Shown one piece after another: positions 23,636 to 34,226 of a stretch of 64,000 nt of DNA. Position numbers and translations under genes: made by a program. Source of the stretch: Knufia peltigerae. Taxonomy: Eukaryota; Ascomycota; Eurotiomycetes; Chaetothyriales; Trichomeriaceae. Under the pieces are notes generated by a model. It was not told where the DNA came from, ran no database searches, and saw only the letters and a program-made list of their open reading frames with translations. The stretch covers positions 310,001 to 374,000 of the forward strand of contig JAPDRN010000003.1 of NCBI GenBank assembly GCA_030247855.1, written 5' to 3'. Every line of letters starts with the position of its first letter. The first letter of the stretch is position 1.

Positions 23636-25388
23636 ATGACCGTTGATGACGAGCACTCTGATGACTCAGTCAACGTTACACCTAAAGGCAGCCTCGACAC
23701 TCACGCTCCTCTATTGTCTTCGACTGAAGACGATTCCGACCACAATGAGGATCCTTCCATAATCTCGAATCAGCCGACTCGTCCTACTTCTCAGAGACAG
23801 TCCTCCCTCTCCCATCCACGCCCAGATGGTACACCGCGAACTACAAATAGGGTACGCTTCGATTTGGTCGAAGGGCAAAATGAGCCGCCTCCGGAAGAGT
23901 GGATGGAAGAGGAGGACTATCTCAATTCTCCAAGTCAGCATGCACCGCTGCTCACAGATATAACTCCGCCGGCCGAGTCACCATTCTTGTCGGACTCCTT
24001 CCAGCCGGAGGATTATTTACCAGATGCTCGACCCAAGAGTGGGATGCGTAGTGCGTTCATGAACATGGCCAACTCCATTATTGGTGCGGGAATCATTGGT
24101 CAACCATACGCCTTCCGGCAGGCAGGCCTTACAATGGGAATACTCCTCCTCGTCGGGCTTACAATCACCGTGGATTGGACTATACGTTTGATAGTGATCA
24201 ACAGCAAGTTGTCGGGCGCAGATTCGTTCCAAGCGACCATGCAACACTGCTTTGGTAACAGTGGGCTTATTGCAATATCAATTGCGCAGTGGGCATTTGC
24301 ATTCGGTGGCATGATCGCTTTTTGCATTATCGTGGGCGATACGATACCACATGTTCTGGAAGCTTTGATTCCTGGGCTGAGAGATGTTCCCTTTCTGTGG
24401 CTTCTAACTGACCGGAGGGCGGTTATAATACTGTTCATCCTGGGGATCAGTTGGCCCTTGAGCTTGTATCGAGACATTGCAAAGGTATGTCCCTCAGGAT
24501 CGCCTTAAAAACTCGCTAACTATGGCAGCTTGCAAAAGCATCGACACTGGCATTGATTAGTATGCTCGTAATTATCGTAACTGTTGTTACACAGGGACCA
24601 TTTGTCGATCCAGACCTGCGGGGCAACATCAACGGATTGCTTTTTATCAACGACGGCTTCTTTCAAGCCGTTGGAGTTATCTCATTCGGTGAGTCCGACT
24701 CGACTACTTGACCAGGGCTCGACTAACGTTCTAGCGTTTGTCTGCCACCATAATTCTTTGCTTATCTACGGCTCTTTGAAGACACCTACGCTAGATCGAT
24801 TTGCGACCGTCACACACTATAGCACTTTTATCTCACTCGTTGCTTGTCTTGTCATGGCGTTGGCAGGGTTTCTTGCTTTTGGTGACCGTACCAAGGGTAA
24901 TGTGTTGAACAACTTTCCGTCGCAAGGACATTTCTTAATTCAGATCGCACGGTTGTGCTTCGGCCTCAACATGCTCACAACCCTTCCTCTCGAGTGTTTT
25001 GTGTGCAGAGAGGTAATGAACAACTATTGGTTCCCTGAAGAACCGTACCAACCACACCGCCATCTGATCTTCAGCAGTGCTTTGGTTGTCAGTGCCATGG
25101 CTCTTAGCCTCATCACATGTGATTTGGGGGCGGTCTTCGAATTGATAGGGGCTACGAGTGCTTGTGCACTTGCCTACATATTACCGCCTTTATGCTATAT
25201 CAAGCTAAGCACGAGAAGCTGGAGGACTATTCCTGCCGTCATCTGTATCATATTTGGTTTTGCTGTGATGACAGTCAGCTTGGTGCTGGCTATGAAGAAA
25301 ATGATCAAAAGTAAGTCCGGTTCAGACTGAGAAGCTCGTTGATGGCTGACAAGGCGTTACAGACGAAGGAGAACCACACCAGTGTTGA
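23636..25388 (+). CDS. AVT-family vacuolar amino acid transporter
   Basis: Amino acid/auxin permease family (PF01490) secondary transporter, in yeast AVT2/AVT6/AVT7-like proteins that move amino acids across the vacuolar membrane. Exons are 23636-24484, 24529-24688, 24735-25310 and 25363-25388, 536 residues. A long acidic, phosphorylatable N-terminal tail (about 140 residues, with two H-A-P-L-L motifs resembling vacuolar sorting signals) precedes 11 predicted helices. The first contains NMANSIIGAGIIGQPYAF, the family hallmark. The last intron (25311-25362, GTAAGT, CTGAC branch, CAG) is optional in effect: retention ends the protein SKSGSD, splicing ends it NEGEPHQC. Strong splice signals favour the spliced form. 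Transport direction and substrate are not visible in sequence. Confidence 0.9.
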
Positions 25389-26771
25389 TGTACGATTACT
25401 AGAACTAGAACCAGATAATTAGCGGTATATGAATGACTTTTGGCCACCCCGATCAATGTGATGCCATGAAAAGGTCAATGATATCCCTCTCACACTTGGT
25501 CGCTATCTCTGATACGACTTGAGACATTTGGCAGGACATCAAAATTGCTCCGTCTGTGGAAAGTGGTGAGACCAAAGGCCACAAAAATGTCACTCAGAAG
25601 TTTGCTAGATCAATACCCGTTGTGAGGCTTTTACCGAGTAGACTGTCTCATTAAAGGTGTCGAAGGGTTTTGCAGGTCCTTGGCGTCCATTCAAACAATG
25701 ATGCTAGACCGACTTAGTAGCACCAGGCCTCTGAGTGTCATACAATACGAAGCATCCCCCCTTTGCTCTTGAGAGGGGCTCGAGAAACGTGGCTTTGCAA
25801 CCAGGATTCCGGAAAGCGTATTGCAAGCATATCTGGAACTTTCCGAGATAACGTGTACGACATCCGGGTGGCACTAAGCAAATTGCCGCAGCACCTAAGC
25901 GTCATCTTCATTGGTATATACAAGTACTCATAGGGAGTACAAGACAATCTCTCACGCTGACGCAGCACTGGGACCACCCGGGGGTTCGACCTGTGGGCGT
26001 TGGTTTCTAGAAATGCTTCAGATGCTTCGACCAACGTCTAACCGAGGTGGCTTGGTAACTCGTACAATTTTTTCATACAGAGTACACTCCGTAATTCTTC
26101 ACTCAATGACGGTTGATGAACAGGGACGTCAATGGATCCCCATAAGTGTCGGAGACCTTGTTTGAGAGTCAGGAGTCGATCCGCTCCAGATGACGCTAGA
26201 GCTAACCAAGTCTAGTGACGATCTGTTCGGCGCCGGAGGCAACCAATCAGCCTTCTCACCAAGCTTGGTACGGCTATTCTTCCTCCCCCTGAAGATGTGA
26301 CCACCCCAGTCCACATCGTGCGACATCAGACACCCTCATCTTGCACACGCAGTCAATCATGTCTATCCTGCACTGGCACCATTATCTCTTTCTGTTTCAT
26401 GCTGGATCTCGCCGGTCAGACCTGACCAAGGATGTCCCCGGGAGTGTCTGGCCACGGGCGAGTTCGCCATGCTCCTACAATTTCCTAGCAAAAGAATGAG
26501 GTCGGTATTTATCTTTGTTCACTTGTTCGCGGTTTCTCATATTTTGCATTCCCTTTGATCCCTTGTCGTTCTTTATTCATCGTTCAATCAATCGTCCTAG
26601 CGACGTCAGTCATTCATTTTACATCTCTGCTGGTCTTCAGTCATTCTTTTCTTTTTTTGAACGCATTTCGCACTCATTTGAGCGGGTTGATCCTGCTATC
26701 GCCAGAAGCACTCTGATTCAATCTCACACGACTTGACGAAAAACACGAAAATTAGAAAAAGCAAGAACAAA
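25389..26771. other. Intergenic: AVT 3' flank and promoter of the Ser/Thr-rich protein
   Basis: 1.4 kb without a supported gene. It contains CACTCCGTA (26085-26093), one mismatch from the recurrent motif on the minus strand. The last 250 bp before the next start are T-rich, as in a promoter and leader. Confidence 0.55.
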
Positions 26772-28385
26772 ATGCATTTCAGGACCATAACCTTGTTGGT
26801 GGCCTCTTTGACGTTGGCACAGGTGCAGGCACGCCCTGACGGTATGCTGTACAGACGGCAGTACAGCAATGATACTTCGTCGCCCGACATCACCACCACT
26901 ACGACCACTTCTCCGATTGTCAATGTTGCAGTTTCTGCCAGTAGCATCGCAGCAACAACCACCACGGAAGACGAAGCTGTCGAGGTGGCCAGTAGTACAG
27001 GCTCTACCACTGCATCTGCGGAGGCTGCTGTTGTGGCTACAACTTCGTCTACGACCACCACATCCTCCGAGACCGCAGATATCACCTCGACGTCGACCTC
27101 GACGTCGTCCTCCTCCATGACCACGAGTGCTGCTGCAGTGACTACAGTTATAAAAACATCCGATTTATCAGCGAACACCACCACAGCCGCCGAAGATGCT
27201 GTTGTGACAACGACAACGACATCGTCCAGTGTCGAAACGGTAAAGGATGCCGCGGCCTCCTCGACCACCTCTACAACTACAATAGCCGCCAACAATATGA
27301 CCTCAATCGAAGTCGTCAGTAGTTCTACTACCTCCAGCAGCACCAAGGCTAGCGTTGATGCCGAGAACAAAACGACATCTTCAATGGCCACGAGCACTTC
27401 TTCTACTGGAGACGTCAAGAATGTTGAGACAGCCAACTCTACCACAACTACCAGTAGCAAAGGTGAAGTAAAAGACATCTCGACTTCTTCGTCTGGTAAG
27501 GCTAGCACTACCCGCGGCGAAATGGAGGATGTTTCAAGTTCGACAAGCTCTAGCAACGAGGCGTCCATGACCGAAGCAGTCACAACAGCCTCGACCGGCA
27601 GTGCCGTGGTGGCAGCGAAGACTACGAACAGCGCCAAGATGCCTGCTGATATGACTGAAACCTCGAGTGAGGCTGTCGAAGTCAGCACAAGCGTTGAGGA
27701 CAAGACTTTGACCATGACGATTGGCTCTGGGGCATCCGCATCTGTCGTCACCACGACGATCCGCCAGACGAAGACATTTTTTGTCACGAGCGTCGTGTAT
27801 GCCACCATCACCAAGCCTTCTCCGACTGGAGCCGGTGCCGGTGCCGGTGCTGGTGCTGGCGCTTCACAAAATCAAGCAGTAGGCGTGAAGCCCACAGCAG
27901 CTGGCGATGGTACCACCACAATCACCATGATGTCTACCACCACGGAGACGGTCACTGTTGTACCTGCGAACACCGGAGTCGCTGCCAATGCAGGAAGCGC
28001 GTGTGGTGTTTCGTATGTGACTGTCACTCAGACCATGAAGAGCACCATCACTGTCACTGCTTCGGCCATGGTGAGCAAGCCATCCGTCGAGAAGCAAGTT
28101 CAGGAGACGTCTACCAACTCCGGAAGCGTCGGAACTACTTCGGCCATGATGAGCCAGCCATCGGCTGAGACCAAGGTTGAGGAGACTTCGAGTTCCGCCG
28201 GGACAATGTCTACTGCCACTGCCACTGCCACTGCCACCACCAGCATGAGCGCCAGCACATCTAAGATGGGAGCTCCTTATACTTTTGGAAACGGCACCGA
28301 GACCCAACCTTTGAACTTGGCGAGCTCCGGGTTCCTAACGGTTTCGAAATACGCCAAGGAGACACCAACCGGGCGAAAGCCTTGA
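26772..28385 (+). CDS. Secreted Ser/Thr-rich (mucin-like) cell-surface protein
   Basis: Family not recognised. The ATG at 26772 is chosen because it begins a clean signal peptide (MHFRTITLLVASLTLAQVQA); an upstream in-frame TTG is not credible. A dibasic site (YRRQY) shortly after suggests Kex2 processing. Most of the 537 residues are Ser, Thr, Ala and Val, expected to be heavily O-glycosylated, with several N-x-S/T sequons. There is an alternating Gly-Ala run (27832-27863), a Thr-Ala run near 28211-28240, and a duplicated unit in which SAMVSKPSVEKQVQETS recurs as SAMMSQPSAETKVEETS (about 28063-28200). The C-terminus is not hydrophobic, so no GPI signal is present and the product is probably released or wall-trapped. 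A two-cysteine ACGVSYVTVTQT segment lies near residue 411. Confidence 0.82.
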   Translation: MHFRTITLLVASLTLAQVQARPDGMLYRRQYSNDTSSPDITTTTTTSPIVNVAVSASSIAATTTTEDEAVEVASSTGSTTASAEAAVVATTSSTTTTSSETADITSTSTSTSSSSMTTSAAAVTTVIKTSDLSANTTTAAEDAVVTTTTTSSSVETVKDAAASSTTSTTTIAANNMTSIEVVSSSTTSSSTKASVDAENKTTSSMATSTSSTGDVKNVETANSTTTTSSKGEVKDISTSSSGKASTTRGEMEDVSSSTSSSNEASMTEAVTTASTGSAVVAAKTTNSAKMPADMTETSSEAVEVSTSVEDKTLTMTIGSGASASVVTTTIRQTKTFFVTSVVYATITKPSPTGAGAGAGAGAGASQNQAVGVKPTAAGDGTTTITMMSTTTETVTVVPANTGVAANAGSACGVSYVTVTQTMKSTITVTASAMVSKPSVEKQVQETSTNSGSVGTTSAMMSQPSAETKVEETSSSAGTMSTATATATATTSMSASTSKMGAPYTFGNGTETQPLNLASSGFLTVSKYAKETPTGRKP

Positions 28386-29122
28386 GAATACGGAGTGCTA
28401 CTCCATGTATATAGATGTAAACCAAGGTGGAAAGAAGGATGGAAGGGCGGTGACTATATATTCAATTCTTGTACAAAGTATTTCGCTTGCATGCCAATTG
28501 TCAGGCTATGTCTTCATGGAGGCTCTGAATGGTTTCGATGCAAGGGTGATTGGTTTGTAGATGTGTAGATCCGGCAAAGATGGCGATTCAATCGACCAAG
28601 CACTCATGGCATGTGCTCGTACTTGTAGTACTCGTAGTATTCTTCAACTTGTTCCTTGAAGAGCCGTGGGGATGTTCCAGATGGCTACGCTATGACGACA
28701 TGTCCGTGCTGCCGGGAATGGTAATCCCCGTACCAGTACCCTTACTTCAGCTCCAAAGATACTTGTACTCATACTGTATAGTGCCTCCGTACCCATACGA
28801 GAGATGATGCAGGATGGAGGAGGGAATCCCAAGCTGCCCCTCATCGCCCACTAAACACAAGTAGCCTCAATAATGCTTGGGTGGTGTCGTACCAAGAAAA
28901 ATGTGGCTTCTTTAGCGAAACGAAAAGATCGATCGTGCTTTAACTGCGAAATGTGTAACAAATCCCATGATCCCAAAAAGTCCATGGCAAATTCCTTGGT
29001 TATTGCTTGACAGGAGTCTTTTGGCGAGCTTACGTTTGCTTGGTTGCTCTGGTTCGTCGATGGTTATGAAACTGCCCCTCCAAGATACCGAGAGCCTCGC
29101 AGCAAGTTCTGCCCCGCAGCAA

Positions 29123-29154
<32 letters not shown>

Positions 29155-29723
29155 TGATGATCCTCGAACGACACAAACATCCAACTTCTTCTTCTCTCTC
29201 TCACCAGATTTCTTGGAACTGGCCAGTGATCTCAAGGCGACGCCGACTGGGTCCCCAGAGCCACGGCGGTATCCGTCGCTTGGGTAAAAACCCTGGAAGC
29301 TCATTCATTCGTGAGTAGCTCGTACTACTGAAAGTACCTTTTTTGTTGTTCTTCATTGTTCCCAAAAAGTCAATGCGCTATGACGCATTTTTATGGCGTC
29401 AGTCTCCCGCATCATCCTGGGGACAGCAAAGACGTAACAAACCCTCCTACTTGGTCATGCTCAGCAAGGCAGCTGGGACAGGAACCAGCTTGTTATATTA
29501 TTCCCTCCCCTCTCTCTCTTCGTCTGCTTCGCTTGGTCCTTGTCCTGGTCCACAATCTCGCTTGGGAAAACTCCTTTCATTACGTGCAGACTTTGGTGTC
29601 ATAACTTGGACCAGAGTCGAAGCTTAGAACAAATATTTACTCGTTACCGTGATAACCGTTTCGACGTACAACACACTAGAGAAAACAAAAGAACCCGTAC
29701 CTGAAAAAGAAAAGCCATCCAAC
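28386..29723. other. Intergenic with an (ATG)10 microsatellite
   Basis: No supported gene. It holds the trinucleotide repeat at 29123-29152 and a pyrimidine-rich segment (about 29505-29540). A TACGGAGTG near-motif lies at about 28389, directly after the previous stop codon. Confidence 0.55.
29123..29152. repeat. (ATG)10 microsatellite
   Basis: Ten perfect ATG units, followed after one A by two more. It lies between genes. ORFs that run through it in either direction read Met or Ile homopolymers and are not credible. Confidence 0.95.
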
Positions 29724-30984
29724 ATGGAAACAGCCAAAAACGCAATCAACAACTTGATGGGTTACAACAAGGAGGAGGATGCCTCTACCACAGGCACCAC
29801 TTCCGCTGCCGATACCACCGCCCACCATACCACGGATCGCACTGGCGATGATACTTTAGGCCACGTAAGTTTGGCTCTTCCTTCTCTACCACGTTTACAT
29901 CCTGTTGACTCAACGAATACTAATCTGGGCTGCAGAATTCCTCAAACATAGGGTACGTCTACCAGAAAAACCCCCTTCCCAAAGGTGTCTCCCATGACCG
30001 TAAGAGACAAGGAGTTTCTAACTTTTGCTTGCTTGCAGGTCTGCCACTGCTCATCATGCCACCACGACCGGGACGACCTCTGCCGCGAACACCGGTGGAA
30101 TGACTGGGACGCACTCAGATGCCAGCACCGGTGCTGCGACCTACGGAACCTCGACGGGTGCAGCCTCTACGGGTAGAGACACTGGCGCCACGACCGGAAC
30201 GCACGCAGATGGCAGAACCGGTGCTGCGACCTACGGAACCTCGACGGGTGCATCCTCTACGGGTAGAGACACTGGCGCCACGACCGGAACGCACGCAGAT
30301 GGCAGAACCGGTGCCGCGACTTCTGGCACCTCCTCCACCGGTGCCGACACTGGTGCACCGACCGGTTCTTCCCATACTGGCACCGAACACAACAAATCTG
30401 CCACCGACAGCACCGAGCACAAGTCCGGCCTCCACCTCCACAACCCTCTGCACCACCACAAGTCCCACGAAACGAGCGGCGGCGGCGGCGACGACTCGTT
30501 GGAGTCGGGACACTCCCACGCACAGTCCCCCAGTCAAGGGCGGGACCCGGCCGTCGTGGGCGAGGACGGGACCGGGAGGAAACTGACCGGCACCGCGGCA
30601 CCGGGCTCGCACTCTGCCGTCTTTGGCCTGACCCCGTCCGGTGAAAAGGTGACGGACACCAAGCCGGGTTCGGGGACCGTCAAGCCCGCCACCGAACTGG
30701 GAAAGTCGAGCAAAGAGAGCCGCGGTGGTAGCAGGTCAGACGACAGGGACCTGGGCAGCAGGGACCTGGGCGGCGGTGACACTTCGTCGCGGGCGCCGGC
30801 CGGAGGTAAAGAGTTGGGCGAACAGATGCACAACCCCGCCGACCAGGGACCAAAGGGCCTGGAGCGGACCGACCCCGTGACGAGCATGGGCGCTTCGGAC
30901 TCGGACAAGCCTGGCGCCGGGGGCGTCGGGTTGCACCAAGGCACGGGTGATGTCCGACCCGGAGAGAGAGGCGGCGATGCTTGA
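29724..30984 (+). CDS. Repeat-containing hydrophilic disordered protein
   Basis: Function not recognised. Exons 29724-29864, 29936-29952 (only 17 nt) and 30039-30984 join in frame to 367 residues; introns are 71 and 86 nt with good signals (GTAAGT; TTTCTAAC branch). The protein is rich in Gly, Thr, Ser, Asp and His and has no signal peptide, membrane segment or hydrophobic core. It begins with an amphipathic METAKNAINNLMGY. A 30-residue unit (GAATYGTSTGAASTG then RDTGATTGTHADGRT) is tandemly repeated, then comes a His-rich LHNPLHHHKSHE patch and a charged Gly-rich tail. The composition resembles hydrophilin or stress-type proteins, but that is inference. The micro-exon makes gene finders likely to mis-start this gene inside the repeat exon. 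Confidence 0.75.
30127..30322 (+). repeat. 90-bp coding tandem repeat
   Basis: Two near-identical 90-bp units (30127-30216 and 30217-30306) and the diverging start of a third. The period is a multiple of three, so copy-number change keeps the reading frame. The first two copies differ by very few bases, suggesting recent duplication. Confidence 0.93.
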
Positions 30985-31304
30985 GAAGGCTCCCCCCATC
31001 TGACTGAGGGAACGAACCTTGGGAATTTCTGGGTTAGAGGCCAAGAATGAGGGGACGCACGTTAGATTGGACCGGGGCGAGTGGTTCTGTGGTCTGCTGA
31101 AAGTGTTCTGACAATCGACTTTGCAAGTATCAGGTTCACGAGTTCATGTACAATTATTGATTCTTTTTTCTCCGCTGCATTGCTTTGAACTGGCCGTCGG
31201 GTTGGTCATCATCCGTCGTTTTGTTCGTATGATGTCAATGCAGAATCTGGACATATACGGACGGTCGTCGAAAGTTCTATTCTGTAGTGTGTGTATCAAC
31301 ATCA
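30985..31304. other. Intergenic between convergent genes
   Basis: 320 bp holding the two 3' flanks; nothing else seen. Confidence 0.6.
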
Positions 31305-32312
31305 TCATGTATAAAGCTTGTTCTCTCGTATCCAATGTCCGACACCATTCCCAACCAACTCATCGACATCGGACCAGTTACCTTTTCTCGCAGCATTTCG
31401 AATTCTAGTCGAACTCACGCCTTCGGTTTCGCCAGTTTCGTCGACCACGAGGTCAACTCTACTCGCCCATTCCCTCTTCAACCCATCGTCCTCCATATCC
31501 CCATTCGCAATCCCTTTCAGGTAAGCTAGCTGGCCATCGATGCTCGACAAATCGTTTTTGCTATTGCCGTTGCTCGTTGTTGTTGTTGTGTCCCTGAGAT
31601 TCTTCGAAGGGCTATCTTTGTCCACGCGGACCGTGGCTCTGACGCGGTGCCGAGTGAGAAACGGCGCCAGTGCGGACAACGGAGGCTTGTGGTCGGGGTA
31701 GTACTTGGCCGTGAAGATGCGTATGAGCGTGTCGAATCCCGTGAGGTGGATCTGTTCGAAATGCTCCTGGTCCTCCTGGTTTGCCGTCGTGTAGACGCCC
31801 GAATCGTCAATGGAAGCGGCCTTGTCGACAAAGTAAGGTTTCTTGGTGATCCCTACGTCGACCACCGGCGGGTCTGTTGAAAAGGCAGACCGCAATTCCT
31901 CGGCCATCAGGGTCATCATGACCAGACGGTCAGGGAAGTCGGCCGGCTCGGGTGTCTTGTCGGCATTGACCGTCGCCAAAAGGAACAAAACTCGAGACTC
32001 GGAAAAACTGGTCCCGAGGGCAGGCTTGGAAGCAGAAGAAGAAGTTCCAGACTGGGCCGAGGACGTTGAGAGAAATTCTGTCGTCTTCAGTGCGTTCTTG
32101 ACGAGGGCTAGATGTGCTTTGGACGGTGGGTTGAAGGAAGAGTCCAGCACGTAAAGCGTTCGAATTGGTGAGGAGCTCGGTGGTGATGACGAGGGCACAG
32201 AGCGTAGGACCTTGAATGTGCTGGAAGAGGACGAGGCAAAGTCTGTCAATGCTCGCGCAAACTGAGACCGGAGGGACTGGAGGGATTGCATGTCGATATC
32301 CAAGTTGGACAT
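31305..32312 (-). CDS. POF1: Nicotinamide mononucleotide adenylyltransferase, POF1-like
   Basis: Transfers AMP from ATP to NMN to form NAD+ (nucleotidyltransferase alpha/beta phosphodiesterase fold). It is a single exon of 335 residues. The ATP-binding motif SFNPPSKAHLAL (residues about 59-70, the (H/T)xxH-type signature) follows a beta strand (RTLYVLD). The second signature, SSTRIRNAARKG near the C-terminus, matches the ISSTxxR nucleotide-binding loop. IHLTGFDTLIRIF is the usual central helix region. Length and the Ser-rich N-terminus match yeast Pof1 rather than Nma1/Nma2, which carry a longer basic extension. The gene is divergent from RPP1 across 476 bp. Confidence 0.88.
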   Translation of the reverse strand: MSNLDIDMQSLQSLRSQFARALTDFASSSSSTFKVLRSVPSSSPPSSSPIRTLYVLDSSFNPPSKAHLALVKNALKTTEFLSTSSAQSGTSSSASKPALGTSFSESRVLFLLATVNADKTPEPADFPDRLVMMTLMAEELRSAFSTDPPVVDVGITKKPYFVDKAASIDDSGVYTTANQEDQEHFEQIHLTGFDTLIRIFTAKYYPDHKPPLSALAPFLTRHRVRATVRVDKDSPSKNLRDTTTTTSNGNSKNDLSSIDGQLAYLKGIANGDMEDDGLKREWASRVDLVVDETGETEGVSSTRIRNAARKGNWSDVDELVGNGVGHWIRENKLYT

Positions 32313-32788
32313 GGTAGCGTGTTTGTGCCGAATGGTACGAGCCTCTCCTCGGAGAACAGGCGCAGTAATAAAAGCGTGACCAAGAATCGAGTTTGTTATC
32401 GTCAGGATGAAGACAAGATCGCTCTATTGCAGTCTTCGAAACTCTTCTCACCCGGGTCTATTGTATAGCTCGTCGTTGATTAAAATATTGCGTGTCGTAC
32501 TAGAGCACTATCGCACCAAAGGTCGGTTGTGTGAAGCAAGAGGAATCGGTCGGGTTGCCAGCCTTGCTGACATAAGAAGGATTTCTACCAAGGCTGTAAC
32601 CCGTACTCGTACTCTATGAGTGCCAAGCCCAACACGTGACCGACATCGAAATCCCACAAGTCAAAATATCCTCTTGTGCAGCCCACATTGAACTTCTACC
32701 CTGCGCGCAAGGTTCAATTCTTCGACAACCCAACCCGACCACCAACTTCCAACAACTTTGGGAATTCCTCTCTTCAACTCTCGTCAAG
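32313..32788. promoter_or_regulatory. Divergent promoter region of POF1-like and RPP1 genes
   Basis: 476 bp between two divergent starts. A direct GTACTCGTACTC stretch lies near 32605. The last 130 bp before RPP1 are C/T-rich on the plus strand, as is common in ribosomal protein promoters of filamentous fungi. Confidence 0.5.
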
Positions 32789-33282
32789 ATGTCTACCGCC
32801 GAACTCGCCAGCGCCTACGCCGCTCTCATCCTTGCCGACGATGGCATCGAGATCACTGTACGAAAACCCCCCATCCATGCTCGGTGAAATTTTGAGAGAG
32901 ACGACTTCCTTTGAGGTTTTAGAAGAGCTTAACTGACCGGTTTTCCTCCGTTTGTGTAGGCCGACAAGTTGAACACCCTCATCAAGGCCGCCAACGTCCC
33001 TGAAGTCGAACCCATCTGGGCCACCCTTTTCGCAAAGGCTCTCGAGGGCAAGGACGTCAAGGAGATGCTCACCAACGTCGGTTCAGGTGGTGGCGCCGCT
33101 GCTGCCGCGCCTGCTGCTGGTGGTGCTGCCGCCGGCGGTGCCGCCGAGGCCGCCGCCCCTGCTGAGGAAGCCAAGGAAGAAGGTACGTTTCAACTTTTTC
33201 GTTTTGGTTTTTCTCGACTAACCACCATTCTACAGAAAAGGAAGAGTCCGACGAGGACATGGGATTCGGTCTCTTCGACTAA
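32789..33282 (+). CDS. RPP1: 60S acidic ribosomal protein P1
   Basis: Component of the ribosomal stalk (P0-P1-P2) on the large subunit that recruits and activates translation GTPases. Exons 32789-32857, 32960-33182 and 33236-33282 join to 112 residues, the normal P1 length. The N-terminal dimerisation domain ([22 protein letters not shown]) is followed by an Ala/Gly hinge and the universal acidic C-terminal tail [12 protein letters not shown], here encoded by the 47-nt last exon. The first intron is 102 nt, longer than most in the window. It starts GTACGA and the second starts GTACGT. Confidence 0.97.
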
Positions 33283-34226
33283 GCGCGCTTCGGTTTTTAC
33301 GTACTGCCCTCTCTATTCTCCACGACTATTCCGAGACAAGACAAAAAGAAAAGAATCCTCCATACAAACCACTCTTGCAGTCAATGCACAACCTTTCCTG
33401 CCTTGTGTCTCCAAAAACGCTGGACTACTTGTCTCGTCTCTTTCTCGTGAGGGAGGGGGGACACGTTTTCTGCATCTCAAGTCCAAGGACAATTTGAACA
33501 TTTGTGGATATCCAAAATGAGCAGACAAGAACTCGAGAAGAACGGTCCGGGACGAGCAAGGGCATGCTAAGACTCATGCGGACTTACACTCGAGCCAGAA
33601 ATCATCTTTTGAGCAATTGATCCACAATGTCAATAACTCATTGAAAGAAACGATTCCAAGTTTTTTGTTTTTCCCCTCGCATGTCTCGTATGTTGGCTGT
33701 CGGAGACACTTCTCGGCCCAACGTACTCGCAACGCTCCGTGTTGGTACTGATGCCTTGTTTTGTGCGGTGTCCGATCGTGAACTACTCTCCATCAAACTA
33801 CCCTAATCATAGTCGACCATTGATCTTGACTCCTCCCCCCAATACCAGGCACTTTCCCATTGAGGAAATTGCAAGGGTTGTACCTATTGAGGTGCTTCTC
33901 CAGCCGGGGTCTAGTCATCTCCCATGTTCTCGCTCAACTTTTTTGTCTTTCCCTATGAATACACGGCATCTTACTGGTCGCTGCGAATATATCTGTGAAC
34001 CTCCTTACTCGTGCAAGCCTTGTATTGCGACAATACTTTGCACAAAAGAAAGTCCGGCTTTTGGATATCCACTTCTCCACTCATTACTCCAACACTTGAA
34101 TCAATATCATGTCTTCCCCCCTCATCAAGTCTTGTACCTATATATCTCTACTCTTGTCCCATTGATCTCATGGAGCGACTACGAGTCTACGATTGATTCT
34201 GCTGTAGAGATCTCCCACCAACGAAC
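33283..34226. other. Intergenic: RPP1 3' flank and promoter of the iron-ADH-family gene
   Basis: No supported gene. A 163-codon plus-strand ORF (33739-34230) is T/C-rich leader sequence without a domain and overlaps the next gene's start by four bases. Confidence 0.55.

Noticed and set aside
26696..27814. 372-codon minus-strand ORF rich in Val, Leu and Thr
   Set aside because: It is the exact antisense of the Ser/Thr-rich gene. Repetitive codons lacking stops in the reverse frame explain it; no start context or domain.
30115..30612. 165-codon minus-strand Arg/Gly/Cys-rich ORF
   Set aside because: Antisense of the 90-bp repeat; its repeats arise from the coding repeat itself.
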